Shown: piece by piece, positions 54,815 through 63,312 of the stretch
How the letters are laid out: every line of letters starts with the position of its first letter
Position numbering within the stretch: position 1 is the stretch's first letter
Assembly: GCF_014930455.1 (NCBI RefSeq)
Contig: NZ_JAAIYO010000014.1
Location: forward strand, 1-64,000
Reading direction: 5' to 3'
DNA from: Corallococcus soli
GTDB lineage: Bacteria; Myxococcota; Myxococcia; Myxococcales; Myxococcaceae
DNA length: 64,000 nt
Made by a program: the position numbers and the translations under genes
The notes under the pieces: model-generated
Databases searched by the model: none
Seen by the model: the letters and a program-made list of their open reading frames with translations, nothing else
Told to the model about the DNA's origin: nothing

Positions 54815-55144
54815 CTACAGCCCGGGCACCGAGGCGGGGACCTCCTCCCCGCCTCCCGCGCCCTCCGGCCCCTGCGCGCAGACGTACTCGGTGCGCAGCG
54901 GGGCCACGATGCCGAAGGTGACGGCGTAGACGAGGGGGCTCCACCACGGCCAGTACACGTCCACCCGCGACAGGCCGTGCCGGCACTCGCCCGCGGCCAC
55001 GTCGGACGTCGTCAGCCCCCCCACGAAGCTCGCCCCCATGCGCCCCGCCGGAGCCCCGTCGCGCGGGGCCGGGCTCCGCACGCTCATGCGGAAGCACCCC
55101 GTCAGGGACGTGAGGACGAGCACGGACAGGACCAGTCGCTTCAT
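54815..55144 (-). CDS. Bor-like lipoprotein
   Basis: 109 residues. ATG 55144 follows GGAGGTG. The signal MKRLVLSVLVLTSLTGC has an LTGC lipobox. The mature part has the Bor/Iss layout as I remember it: a short spacer, ASFVGGLTTSDVAAGECRHG with the first conserved cysteine, then a W-rich stretch (DVYWPWWSPLVYAVTFGIVA) and PLRTEYVCAQ with the last cysteine. In lambda phage Bor and the enterobacterial Iss, this outer-membrane lipoprotein gives serum resistance. Such genes also occur widely in bacterial chromosomes with unknown roles. No phage genes are nearby. A Gly/Glu tail ends the protein. Confidence 0.78.
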   Translation of the reverse strand: MKRLVLSVLVLTSLTGCFRMSVRSPAPRDGAPAGRMGASFVGGLTTSDVAAGECRHGLSRVDVYWPWWSPLVYAVTFGIVAPLRTEYVCAQGPEGAGGGEEVPASVPGL

Positions 55145-55302
55145 GGGTGGCACCTCCAGGAAAACGGGGCCCCTGGCGTAACACACCGGGGATTCCCCGC
55201 CAGTCCGCCTTCTGTTGCCCAGGTGTCACGCCAAGCCCCCGGATTCTGGGCGGTTCCGGGATTGGGAGCCGGCCCTGGACGGGAGTAGGATGGACGCCTC
55301 CC

Positions 55303-57078
55303 ATGGCCCAGCCCCAGAAAGTCACGGACGCGAACGCGAGCGCCGAGGCGGAGCAGTCCCCCGAGGTCCGCGAGAAGGTGGAGCTTGCGCGCACGTTCGC
55401 GTTCCACCTGCTCAAGGGCATCAAGCAGATCGGCATGTACCGCCACAACGAGGCGCGCTTCCCGGAGTTCCTCGCCAAGGCGCAGGAAGCCATCTCCGCG
55501 TACACGGAGAAGTTCGGCCCGCTGTCGTTGAAGGTGGAGCAGCAGAACTTCACCCTGCACAACGAGGCGCTCTTCACCGAGGAGTCGTCGCTCCCCTACA
55601 AGTTCTTCCGCGACGGCATCCGCCAGCTCATCTTCCGTCCCGGGCTGCCGCTGGAGGAGCTGGTCACGCTCACGCTCATCGCGCTGTCGGAGCCGGAGCG
55701 CGGCGCGGAGGACGTGCTCGCGCAGCTGTGGCGCGCGGGCATGCAGCAGGTGGAGTACGTCGTGGTGGAAGGCTTCTCCATGGAGGGCGCCAACGAGGAC
55801 GAGGTCCAGGTGGAGGTGGACAAGGTGGTGGGCTACCTCTACTCCCGCCTCCAGACGAACTCGGATGACTTCCTGCGCTTCGCGCGCGTGTCCGCGGAGG
55901 ACCTGGACGCGAAGCTGGACGGCGTGGAGCAGATCCGCGGCCTCGTCGTGGGCGGCCGGCACGCGTCGGACGAGCTGAAGGCCCGGCTGCAGAAGGACAT
56001 CACGGAGGAGGAGAACGCGCGCCTGTTCCCCAAGCTGGTGGGCGCGGTGTTCCAGGTGGTGGAAGGCGGCGTGGACGACGCGGCGCTGCTGGAGGAGATC
56101 TTCCTGCAGCTGCTGGACATGCTGCTGCTCCAGGACGACTTCGGCACGGTGAACCAGATCGTCCTCAAGCTGCGCGCGCTGTCCCAGCGCCCGGAAGGCG
56201 GCGACGACCTGGCGCGCCTCCTGGCGTCGTTCCTCCACAAGATGGGCGAGGAGCAGCGCCTGAGCCGGGTGGGTGAGTCGCTCAAGACGACGCGCGCGAA
56301 GCAGCCGCAGGACGTGACGCGCTACCTGCAGGCGCTGGGTGTGGACTCGGTGCTGCCCCTGCTCAACGTGCTGGAGACGATTGAGCTGCCGGAGAACCGC
56401 GCGCTCCTGTGCGACGTGCTGAGCGGCTTCGCGCGCGACCTGCCGGAGCCCTTCGTGGCGCGCCTGCTGTCGGACCGGCCGCAGACGGTGCGCGACATGG
56501 TCTACATCCTGGAGAAGAGCAACCACCCGGACCGGGTGAAGATGTTCGCCCAGGTGCTCAAGAGCCCCAACCTCGTCGTCAAGCTGGAGGTGATGCAGAT
56601 CATCGGACGCGGCCGAACGGCCGAGTCGCGGCGCATCATCCAGGACGCGCTCAACGACAGCGTCTCCCAGGTGCGCATGCTGGCCGCGAAGCTGCTGCCG
56701 GAGTTTGATCGGGACAAGGCGTTCCCGGACCTGGTGAAGCTGGTGAGGGATTCGGGCTGGGACAAGAAGACGTCGGACGAGAAGGCCGCGGTGTACGCGG
56801 CCATCGGGTCCACCAACCTGCCCGCCGCGCTGTCCATGATGCAGCAGCTCCTGGCGGTGAAGCCGTCGCTGCTCAACAAGCGCCGGGTGATGGAGGACAA
56901 GTTCCTGGCCATCCACGGCCTGGGCGGCGCGGGCTCCATCCAGTCCTACAAGTTGTTGCAGGCCGTGGTGGAGGACAAGGCGCAGCCGCTGGACGTCCTC
57001 ACCGCCGCCCGCAAGGCGATGTATCAGACGCGCAAGGCCCTCTTCGGGGACTCGGCGCTTCCGGAAGAGACGACGTGA
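55303..57078 (+). CDS. HEAT-repeat cytoplasmic protein, first gene of a HEAT-HD pair
   Basis: About 591 residues from ATG 55303. No signal or membrane helix is seen. Residues 20-240 form a domain also found in the next gene in weaker form: RTFAFHLLKGIKQIGMYRHN here resembles AGLYMLVRSVKMYDPENAVF there. The C-terminal half is HEAT/armadillo-like: VMQIIGRGRTAESRRIIQDA, NDSVSQVRMLAAKLLPEFDR, KAAVYAAIGSTNLPAALSMM. The shared N-terminal segment and the four-base gap indicate that the two proteins work together. A signalling or scaffold function is inferred only from that. Confidence 0.85.
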   Translation: MAQPQKVTDANASAEAEQSPEVREKVELARTFAFHLLKGIKQIGMYRHNEARFPEFLAKAQEAISAYTEKFGPLSLKVEQQNFTLHNEALFTEESSLPYKFFRDGIRQLIFRPGLPLEELVTLTLIALSEPERGAEDVLAQLWRAGMQQVEYVVVEGFSMEGANEDEVQVEVDKVVGYLYSRLQTNSDDFLRFARVSAEDLDAKLDGVEQIRGLVVGGRHASDELKARLQKDITEEENARLFPKLVGAVFQVVEGGVDDAALLEEIFLQLLDMLLLQDDFGTVNQIVLKLRALSQRPEGGDDLARLLASFLHKMGEEQRLSRVGESLKTTRAKQPQDVTRYLQALGVDSVLPLLNVLETIELPENRALLCDVLSGFARDLPEPFVARLLSDRPQTVRDMVYILEKSNHPDRVKMFAQVLKSPNLVVKLEVMQIIGRGRTAESRRIIQDALNDSVSQVRMLAAKLLPEFDRDKAFPDLVKLVRDSGWDKKTSDEKAAVYAAIGSTNLPAALSMMQQLLAVKPSLLNKRRVMEDKFLAIHGLGGAGSIQSYKLLQAVVEDKAQPLDVLTAARKAMYQTRKALFGDSALPEETT

Positions 57079-57082
57079 CGCC

Positions 57083-58393
57083 ATGGCCGACAACCTGAAG
57101 ATCAGCCACAACCAGGAAGAGAACGTCAACGAGTACGGCCGCGAGCACAACGAGAAGCTCCAGGGCCTGTCGCGCTCCATGCTCGCGGGCCTCTACATGC
57201 TCGTGCGCTCCGTGAAGATGTACGACCCGGAGAACGCCGTCTTCGAGAAGCCGCTGCACCAGCTCCAGGACATCATCAACCAGATCATCGGCAAGGAAGG
57301 CCGGCTGGAGCTGGCGGGCGTCAAGGACTCCTTCTACCTGAACGGCATGCTGGTGAAGGTGGACCTGAACTCCATCGAGAACCAGCGCTACCTGCTGTCG
57401 GAGATGCGCGCCAAGGACGTGGGCGGCATCACGCTGACCAAGCCCGTCACGGTGCAGGAGCTGAAGAACTTCGTCTGGATCTTCAGCAAGGAGCAGTCCA
57501 CCGCCTCGGAGGAGGACGGGCTCGCGGGGCGCAAGCTGCTCAACATGCGCGTGGCGAAGTTCTCCAAGCTCAAGGAGAAGCTGAACAAGGACATGGACAA
57601 CCCGGGCGACCAGAAGGTCGACCGCAAGAAGTACGCGATGACCGTGTACGCCCGGGCGGTGTTCTTCCTGCAGAAGTACCTGGAGTCGGTGCGCGCGGGG
57701 AAGCCCATCGGTTCGTCACGGGCGCTGCGGCTGGTGCAGGACTTCGTGGACATCTCCTACGATCAGCGCACGCACTTCCTGGGCATGACGACGCAGAAGC
57801 GCGAGGACGACTACCTCGTCTACCACCAGGTGAACGTCGCGCTCATGTGCATCGTGTTCGGCGCGGAGCTGGGCCTGACGAAGCCGCAGCTTCGCGACCT
57901 GGGCTACATCGCGCTGTTCCACGACGCGGGCATGACGACGCTGCCGGAGGAGCTGTCCACCAAGCGCGGCGCGCTCACCGCGGAGGAGAAGGTCACCGTG
58001 GCCCGGGCGCCCCTCATCAGCGTGCGCAACATCCTGATGGAGAAGGGCTTCAGCCGCTCCACCCTGCTGCGCGTGGTGACGACGTTCGAGCACAAGACGG
58101 ACTACGGCACCGCGGTGCGCGACGCGCGCGGCAACATCCAGATGATCATCCCCAAGACGAACCTGGGGGTGTACGCGAAGCTCATCGCCATCTGCGACGC
58201 CTACGACGCGCTCACCTCGCGCCGGCCCTACCGGGACGCGTACGGCCCGGAGGTCGCGCTGATGCTGATGTGGACGGAGATGCGCCAGAAGTTCGACCCG
58301 GAGCTGCTGTCCGTCTTCATGCGGGTGATGGCCATCCAGCCCATCAAGGTGCTCTCCCGCCGCCAGCAGCAGATCAGCGTTTCCGGGCTCTAG
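57083..58393 (+). CDS. HD-domain protein related to HD-GYP phosphodiesterases
   Basis: 436 residues. The N-terminal 160 residues resemble those of the preceding HEAT protein. Residues 230-415 are an HD-GYP-like domain: YHQVNVALMCIVFGAELGLT, LGYIALFHDAGMTTLPEELS with the HD pair (H280, D281), FEHKTDYGTAVRD, and CDAYDALTSRRPYRDAYGPE. Typical HD-GYP enzymes that cut cyclic di-GMP have HDIGK and HHExxxGxGYP. Here the lysine after HD is methionine, and the GYP loop is replaced by a TDYG segment. It may be inactive toward cyclic di-GMP or have another substrate. The last 20 bases overlap the convergent pseudouridine synthase gene. Confidence 0.88.
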   Translation: MADNLKISHNQEENVNEYGREHNEKLQGLSRSMLAGLYMLVRSVKMYDPENAVFEKPLHQLQDIINQIIGKEGRLELAGVKDSFYLNGMLVKVDLNSIENQRYLLSEMRAKDVGGITLTKPVTVQELKNFVWIFSKEQSTASEEDGLAGRKLLNMRVAKFSKLKEKLNKDMDNPGDQKVDRKKYAMTVYARAVFFLQKYLESVRAGKPIGSSRALRLVQDFVDISYDQRTHFLGMTTQKREDDYLVYHQVNVALMCIVFGAELGLTKPQLRDLGYIALFHDAGMTTLPEELSTKRGALTAEEKVTVARAPLISVRNILMEKGFSRSTLLRVVTTFEHKTDYGTAVRDARGNIQMIIPKTNLGVYAKLIAICDAYDALTSRRPYRDAYGPEVALMLMWTEMRQKFDPELLSVFMRVMAIQPIKVLSRRQQQISVSGL

Positions 58394-59384
58394 TCGCCTT
58401 CGCCGGGGCCTTCTTCGCGGCGGGAGGCCCGGCGGGGACGCCCGCCTCCCGCAGCAGGCCCAGCGCCTTCGTGAAGTCCTCCGGCAGGGGGGCCTCCAGC
58501 GACAGCGGCTTGTGGGTGCGCGGGTGCTCGAAGGCGAGCCGCCACGCGTGCAGCGCCTGACGGCCCAGCAGCGCCTGGGCGTCCGCCACCGCGCCCTTCG
58601 CCTTGCGGCCCGCGCCGTAGAGCGCGTCGCAGAGCAGCGGGTGGCCGGCCTCCGCCAGGTGCACGCGGATCTGATGCGTGCGGCCGGTGAGCAGGTCCAC
58701 CTCCACCAGGGCGGCGCCCTCGAAGGCCTCGCGCACGCGGTACAGGGTGACGGCGGGCTTGCCCTCCTTCACCTTGCCGGTGAAGCGCTGGCGGTGGATG
58801 GGGTGGCGGCCGTACAGCGTCTCGATGCGGCCTTCGGCCTGCGGCACGCCGTGCACCAGCGCCAGGTACGTCTTCTGGACCTCGCGCGTCTTGAAGGACT
58901 TCTGGAGCGCCACCAGGGCCTGCTCGTGCTTGGCGACGACGAGGCAGCCGGTGGTGTCCTTGTCCAGCCGGTGGACGATGCCCGGGCGCAGCTCCCCACC
59001 CACGCCGGCCAGGTCCTTCACGCGGTGCAGGAGCGCGTTGACCAGTGTGCCGGAGGCGTGACCCGCGCCGGGGTGCACCACCATGCCGGCGGCCTTGTCC
59101 ACGACGACGAGGTCGCGGTCCTCGTGCAGCAAGGACAGGGGCAGCGCTTCGGCCTGGGGGATGGCGGCGACGGGCGCGGGGATGTGGACGGAGAGCCGTT
59201 CCCCTCCGCGCAGGCGCTGGGCCACCTTGCCGGGCTTGCCGTCGGACAGCACATGGCCGTCGGCGATGAGGCCCTGGAGGCGGGAGCGGGTGAGGTCCGG
59301 GAACGCGCGGGCCAGGTATTGATCCAGGCGCTCTCCCCGGGCTTCAGGGAGGGCGAGGTGCTCGCGCGTGTCGGGTGAGGCCAC
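58374..59384 (-). CDS. RluD-type 23S rRNA pseudouridine synthase (RluA family)
   Basis: 336 residues. An N-terminal S4 RNA-binding domain (RLDQYLARAFPDLTRSRLQG, KVAQRLRGGERLSVH) precedes the RluA-family catalytic domain. The catalytic aspartate is in VHRLDKDTTGCLVVAK; GAGHASGTLVNALLHR, TYLALVHG, LLTGRTHQIRVHL and HAWRLAFEHPRTHKPL are the other conserved blocks. These enzymes isomerise specific uridines of 23S rRNA or tRNA. A Lys/Ala-rich tail (PPAAKKAPAKATRARKR) at the C terminus is extra. The gene overlaps the 3' end of the convergent HD gene by 20 bases. Confidence 0.94.
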   Translation of the reverse strand: MASPDTREHLALPEARGERLDQYLARAFPDLTRSRLQGLIADGHVLSDGKPGKVAQRLRGGERLSVHIPAPVAAIPQAEALPLSLLHEDRDLVVVDKAAGMVVHPGAGHASGTLVNALLHRVKDLAGVGGELRPGIVHRLDKDTTGCLVVAKHEQALVALQKSFKTREVQKTYLALVHGVPQAEGRIETLYGRHPIHRQRFTGKVKEGKPAVTLYRVREAFEGAALVEVDLLTGRTHQIRVHLAEAGHPLLCDALYGAGRKAKGAVADAQALLGRQALHAWRLAFEHPRTHKPLSLEAPLPEDFTKALGLLREAGVPAGPPAAKKAPAKATRARKR

Positions 59385-59395
59385 GGCGCGCGTGA

Positions 59396-59659
59396 CTACC
59401 AGATCTTCGACTTCACGTGCGCCTTGGAGCGCAGGACGATGTCGTTGACGGCGCGCTCGAAGAAGTTCGCCTGGGTGCTGATCTCCTGGCTGACGCGGCT
59501 CTTGTAGAGCGCGCGCCCCTCCTCCAGCTCCTCCTTGAGGACCTCGAAGAGGTTGTCCTGCTCGATGCCCTTGATGATCTTCTGCTCGTTGTAGAGCGAG
59601 ATATCCGAGGCAATCGCGCGGGCCAGACGCATCGCCTTGACCTTTTCCTCTTCCGTCAT
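59396..59659 (-). CDS. Small conserved helical protein, function unknown
   Basis: 87 residues (MTEEEKVKAMRLARAIASDI). The chain is charged and helical: NEQKIIKGIEQDNLFEVLKE, ELEEGRALYKSRVSQEISTQ, ANFFERAVNDIVLRSKAHVK. No known domain is recognised. It starts 11 bases upstream of the pseudouridine synthase start, so the two are an operon. A TTGACT lies about 40 bases upstream, but a good -10 element is not visible. Confidence 0.72.
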   Translation of the reverse strand: MTEEEKVKAMRLARAIASDISLYNEQKIIKGIEQDNLFEVLKEELEEGRALYKSRVSQEISTQANFFERAVNDIVLRSKAHVKSKIW

Positions 59660-59736
59660 CGTGCCATTACTTAGGCACCCACCCCCTGCGAGTCAACTTT
59701 CCTGATGCGGGGTGTGACGACTGGCCGCCCTCCGGG

Positions 59737-61527
59737 TCAACGGCCCGACTTGGCGGGTTTGTCGGAGAACAGCCCCAGGTAGCTCTTGGACACGCGCAGG
59801 GGGTCCAGGCCCAGCTCGCGGGCGAGGTTCATCAGGATGCCGCGCAGGTACACCGGCGGGGGCAGCGCGGTGTAGCGGTCCGCCTCCACGTTCTCCAGGT
59901 GACGCACGGAGATGCGGGTGCGGTCGGCCAGCTGCTGGATGGAGAGGCTCCGGGCCTCGCGCACGCGGCGCAGCAGCTCGCCGTTGAACTCGGCGTCCGC
60001 CGGGATGTCCACGCCCCGGGGGCGGGCCTCGCGCACCCGGGCGGCCACCTGCGCCAGCGCGGACTCCGCGGTCGCGATGGCCGAGTCCTGCGCCAGCACC
60101 TGGGCGTCCCCCAGCTTCCGGGTGACGGGCCCCTTCGACCCGGGGACGGGACGGGTGTTCGCGGCAGCACGCGAGTCGATGGGGCGGGAGGTCAGGGGGC
60201 GCACGGCGGCGCGCGAGGCCCCGGTGGCCGGGGTCCGCGCCAGCGCGGTGGAGGAGACCTCCGGGGTCGCGTCCGGAGGGGCAGTTGGAGCGCGAGCGTC
60301 CGGTGCCGGGTTCGGATCCGACTCTCCCGGGGCCGTGGCGACAGCGGCGGGAGCGCCGTCCATGGCCTGGGCGCCCGTGGCGGCCTGGGCCTCCGGCTGG
60401 GTGGAATCGGCCAGGGAGGGCGCGGCGCTGGCCTCGGTCGGCGTGGCGGCGTGCGCCTCCGTCGGCGGAGTCACCGCGCTGGCCGGCGAAGCGGCGTCCG
60501 CCGGGGCCTCCGCGTGGCTCGACGCCGGGGTGACGGACGTGGCGGCGTTCGCGGGGTCCGGGGTGGAAGCAACGACCGCGGCGGAGACAGCCGACGCGGC
60601 GTCTTCTGCCGAAGCGGTCCCGACGTCCAGGCGCTCCGCCGTGGAGGCAGCAGGCGTCACCTCCGAAACGGGCGGCGGGGCCTCGGGACGGCCCGTCTCC
60701 CCTCCGGTGCTCGGCGACGCGACGACAGGCGCCGCTTCGACCGCCTTCTCGGCCAGGGCCGCCATGGGCTGGGACGGCGCCGTGGACGCAGCGGCGTCAG
60801 CCGGGGCCTGGGCCTGGGAGCCGGCCTCCACCCCTGAAGCCGGAGGGCTCGCCGCCGGAGCGGGGCTTCCGCTGGTGACGCCCCTGCCCTGCCCTCGCAG
60901 CGGGCCCGCGGGGACGTAGACGAACGACAGGCTCTGGGTGAACGAGGCGCGGAACGCCTCCACCACCGCCACGCCCCCCACCATCACCGGCTCGGAGGGA
61001 GCGCCCTGCGCGTCCAGGTCCGAGGCCTCCTGCCGCTTCGACTCCTCACCGCGCATCCGCTCCTCGCTCTTTCCGGACGTCCCTCTCGCGTGCGGGGACT
61101 CCTCATCATTCACGGACGCCGTGACCTTCAGTCGCGACTCCGCCTCCACCCTTTCGGCATCCACGGCGCCCGCGGCCTTGGCCAGGGCGGCCGCCGCCGT
61201 CGCCAGGGCCTCCGCGACCCGCGCGGCCGAGTCCGCCTTGTCCAGCGCCCCCGCCGCCGCGCTCGCCTTCGCGAGCCGCTCCGTCGGCAGCCCGAGCGAA
61301 CGGTCATACTCGATGCGCAGGTCCGCGTCGGTGAGCATCTCCATCGCTTCGGTCATCTTCTCGCGCAGCGCATCCACCTGGTCCGGGTCGCCCAGCGCGT
61401 ACACCGCGATGGAGTCCGGCGAATACAGCTCCATCAGGCGCTGGTGCGCGGCGCGGATGTCCTCGTCGGACGCCGAGGGCGGCACCTCCAGGAGCTCGTA
61501 GTAGGTCTGCTGCGCGAAGGGCTTCAT
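59737..61527 (-). CDS. Degenerate J-domain and RodZ-type HTH fusion protein
   Basis: About 596 residues. ATG 61527 overlaps the stop of the MinD-like gene (ATGA). Residues 7-75 are J-domain-like (QTYYELLEVPPSASDEDIRA, MTEAMEMLTDADLRIEYDRS), but the HPD motif needed to stimulate DnaK is SPD (36-38). Residues 80-180 are helical, and about 200-500 is a Pro/Ala/Ser/Thr-rich linker. The C terminus (about 510-580) holds a RodZ-like helix-turn-helix: LLRRVREARSLSIQQLADRT, RISVRHLENVEADRYTALPP, PVYLRGILMNLARELGLDP. RodZ HTH domains bind MreB or DNA. The coupling to the ATPase suggests a positioning or partition partner; this is inference. Confidence 0.85.
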   Translation of the reverse strand: MKPFAQQTYYELLEVPPSASDEDIRAAHQRLMELYSPDSIAVYALGDPDQVDALREKMTEAMEMLTDADLRIEYDRSLGLPTERLAKASAAAGALDKADSAARVAEALATAAAALAKAAGAVDAERVEAESRLKVTASVNDEESPHARGTSGKSEERMRGEESKRQEASDLDAQGAPSEPVMVGGVAVVEAFRASFTQSLSFVYVPAGPLRGQGRGVTSGSPAPAASPPASGVEAGSQAQAPADAAASTAPSQPMAALAEKAVEAAPVVASPSTGGETGRPEAPPPVSEVTPAASTAERLDVGTASAEDAASAVSAAVVASTPDPANAATSVTPASSHAEAPADAASPASAVTPPTEAHAATPTEASAAPSLADSTQPEAQAATGAQAMDGAPAAVATAPGESDPNPAPDARAPTAPPDATPEVSSTALARTPATGASRAAVRPLTSRPIDSRAAANTRPVPGSKGPVTRKLGDAQVLAQDSAIATAESALAQVAARVREARPRGVDIPADAEFNGELLRRVREARSLSIQQLADRTRISVRHLENVEADRYTALPPPVYLRGILMNLARELGLDPLRVSKSYLGLFSDKPAKSGR

Positions 61528-62585
61528 GGGCTTGCGGACTCGGGTGAAAGGCCGTCGAGCGACAGCAGACGCGCGGCGATGCGCTGGAGACCCAGGGAGA
61601 CGGGCGAATCGGGACGCTCGATGAGGACCGGCCTGCGCTTGCGCACCGCGCGCCACGCTTCGTCGTCGTAGCGCAGCGCGCCCAGATCATCCATGTCGAT
61701 GCCAAAGAACTTCTTCCAGGCGGCGACCATGGCGGCGCCCACGTTCGCGTCCGCGTCGGTGCGCGCCTGGTTCACCACCAGCCGCACCCGGAACGACGCC
61801 AGCTCCCGCTCCAGCCGCTCCGCGTCAGAAGGGGCCTTCTTGCGCACCTGCGCGACCACGTCATGCAGCGTGCGCAGCCCGCCCTCGCGGGTGGACAGCG
61901 CGCCCTCCACGAGGTCCTGGATGCCGTACTGCGCCTCCACCTGCTGGAGCTTCCGGAAGAAGGCCGCCTTGACGAAGCGGTACGCGTTCTCCACCGACGT
62001 GGGCTCCGGCAGCACCACCAGCAGGCCGTGGTCCGCGAGGAGGAAGAAGTCCAACGTGTTGAAGCTGGTGCCCGCGCCCAGGTCCAGGATGAGGTAGTCC
62101 GCCGTCTGCGACAGCAGCGTGCGCAGCAGCTTCTGCTTCTGCGCGTACTTGAGGTTCGCCGCGTCCAGCGAGTCCTGCGCGCCAGCGATGAGCGACAGCC
62201 CCGGCACGCCGGTGGCCACCATCACCTCTTCCAGGTTCCCCTTCCCGCGCCGGAGGAAGTCCGACAGCGTGGACTCCGGGGGCCCGACGCCCAGGCAGGT
62301 GTGCAGGTTCGCGCCGCCCAGGTCCGCGTCCACCAGCAGCACCTTGTGGCCGGCCTGCGCCAGCGCGACGCCCAGGTTCGCGGACACCATCGACTTGCCG
62401 ATGCCGCCCTTGCCGCCGCCCACCGCGATGATCCGCCGCGACCGGGCCCGGCGTGTCAGGCCGGCAGGGCCCGGGGCCACGTCATTCTCCTCGGCGCTGA
62501 CGGGACGCGCCGGGGCGCTGGCCAGCGAGGCGGGCGCGGATCCAGGGGGCGGAGACAAGGGGGCGGGCTTCACGGAGGCTCGCAT
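61524..62585 (-). CDS. MinD/FlhG-like P-loop ATPase (ParA superfamily)
   Basis: 353 residues from ATG 62585. The first 50 residues are Pro/Ala-rich. The deviant Walker A motif GGGKGGIGKSMVSANLG (about 57-73) with VLLVDADLGGANLHTCLG identifies a ParA/MinD ATPase; it also has LILDLGAGTSFNTLDFFLLA (Walker B-like). LVVLPEPTSVENAYRFVKAA is typical of the MinD/FlhG (FleN) subgroup. Such ATPases dimerise with ATP and place partner complexes in the cell. No amphipathic membrane-targeting helix is clear at the C terminus. There are no flagellar genes nearby. The partner is likely the coupled J/HTH protein. Confidence 0.9.
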   Translation of the reverse strand: MRASVKPAPLSPPPGSAPASLASAPARPVSAEENDVAPGPAGLTRRARSRRIIAVGGGKGGIGKSMVSANLGVALAQAGHKVLLVDADLGGANLHTCLGVGPPESTLSDFLRRGKGNLEEVMVATGVPGLSLIAGAQDSLDAANLKYAQKQKLLRTLLSQTADYLILDLGAGTSFNTLDFFLLADHGLLVVLPEPTSVENAYRFVKAAFFRKLQQVEAQYGIQDLVEGALSTREGGLRTLHDVVAQVRKKAPSDAERLERELASFRVRLVVNQARTDADANVGAAMVAAWKKFFGIDMDDLGALRYDDEAWRAVRKRRPVLIERPDSPVSLGLQRIAARLLSLDGLSPESASP

Positions 62586-62718
62586 CAAAACCCGTCCTAC
62601 CGCCCGAGTCGACACCCCGCCATTTCGCGACCCCACCCCGCGCGACGCCGGCCCCCGCCGCGCCCGCGCCCCGACGCCCGGAGGGCCGGGGGGCAGGCGA
62701 CCAGGGGGCCGGTCGGTG

Positions 62719-63312
62719 TCACTCGTCGAGCAGTTCGACGTTCCAGTACGAGATGTCCGCCAGGTGCAGGAACGGCAGCCACTCCCGGTACGTGACCTTG
62801 CGGATGGCACCCCGGAACAGCGGCGTCCAGCGCGGGCGCACGGGCTTCTTGAGCAGCCGCATCCCGGCCTGCTCCGGTGTCCGGCCGCCCTTCTTCAGGT
62901 TGCAGGGAACGCAGGAGCACACCACGTTCTCCCAGGTGGTCTTCCCACCCTGGGTGCGCGGGTTCACGTGGTCCAGGTTGAGTTCGCTGCGCGGCAGCTG
63001 CTTGGAGCAGTACTGGCAGGTGTCGTTGTCGCGCGCGTAGATGTTGAGCCGCGAGAAGCGCACCTTGGCGCGAGGCAGGTGGTCATACGCGCCGAGCACG
63101 AGCACGCGAGGCACGCGGATGGTGCGGTCGATGGTGGTGATGCTGTCCTGCGTGGCACTCAAGGCCGCCCAGTCGGCGAACTCGTAGAGCCGGTATTCCG
63201 CGTCGATGGCCTTCGCGACGCCCTGATACAGCAGTGAGAACGCGCGTTTTACCGACGTCACATGAACCGGTTGGTAGTACCGGTTGAGCACGAGCACGGC
63301 GCTGTTGATCAT
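62719..63312 (-). CDS. HNH endonuclease
   Basis: 197 residues. ATG 63312 overlaps the selA stop (ATGA). The N-terminal 90 residues (MINSAVLVLNRYYQPVHVTS, VKRAFSLLYQGVAKAIDAEY) are typical of a widespread small HNH family. The nuclease core has CQYCSKQL, the catalytic LDHVNPRTQGGKTTWENVV, and the second zinc pair CVPCNLKKGG. These enzymes cut DNA with a divalent metal, and their cellular role is generally unknown. Coupling to selA may be incidental. An active, zinc-bridged HNH is predicted. Confidence 0.9.
   Translation of the reverse strand: MINSAVLVLNRYYQPVHVTSVKRAFSLLYQGVAKAIDAEYRLYEFADWAALSATQDSITTIDRTIRVPRVLVLGAYDHLPRAKVRFSRLNIYARDNDTCQYCSKQLPRSELNLDHVNPRTQGGKTTWENVVCSCVPCNLKKGGRTPEQAGMRLLKKPVRPRWTPLFRGAIRKVTYREWLPFLHLADISYWNVELLDE

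Noticed and set aside
60150-60900. Ala/Pro/Ser/Thr-rich stretch as a possible pseudogene or frameshift region
   Set aside because: The frame is open throughout and joins two recognisable domains, so it is a linker.
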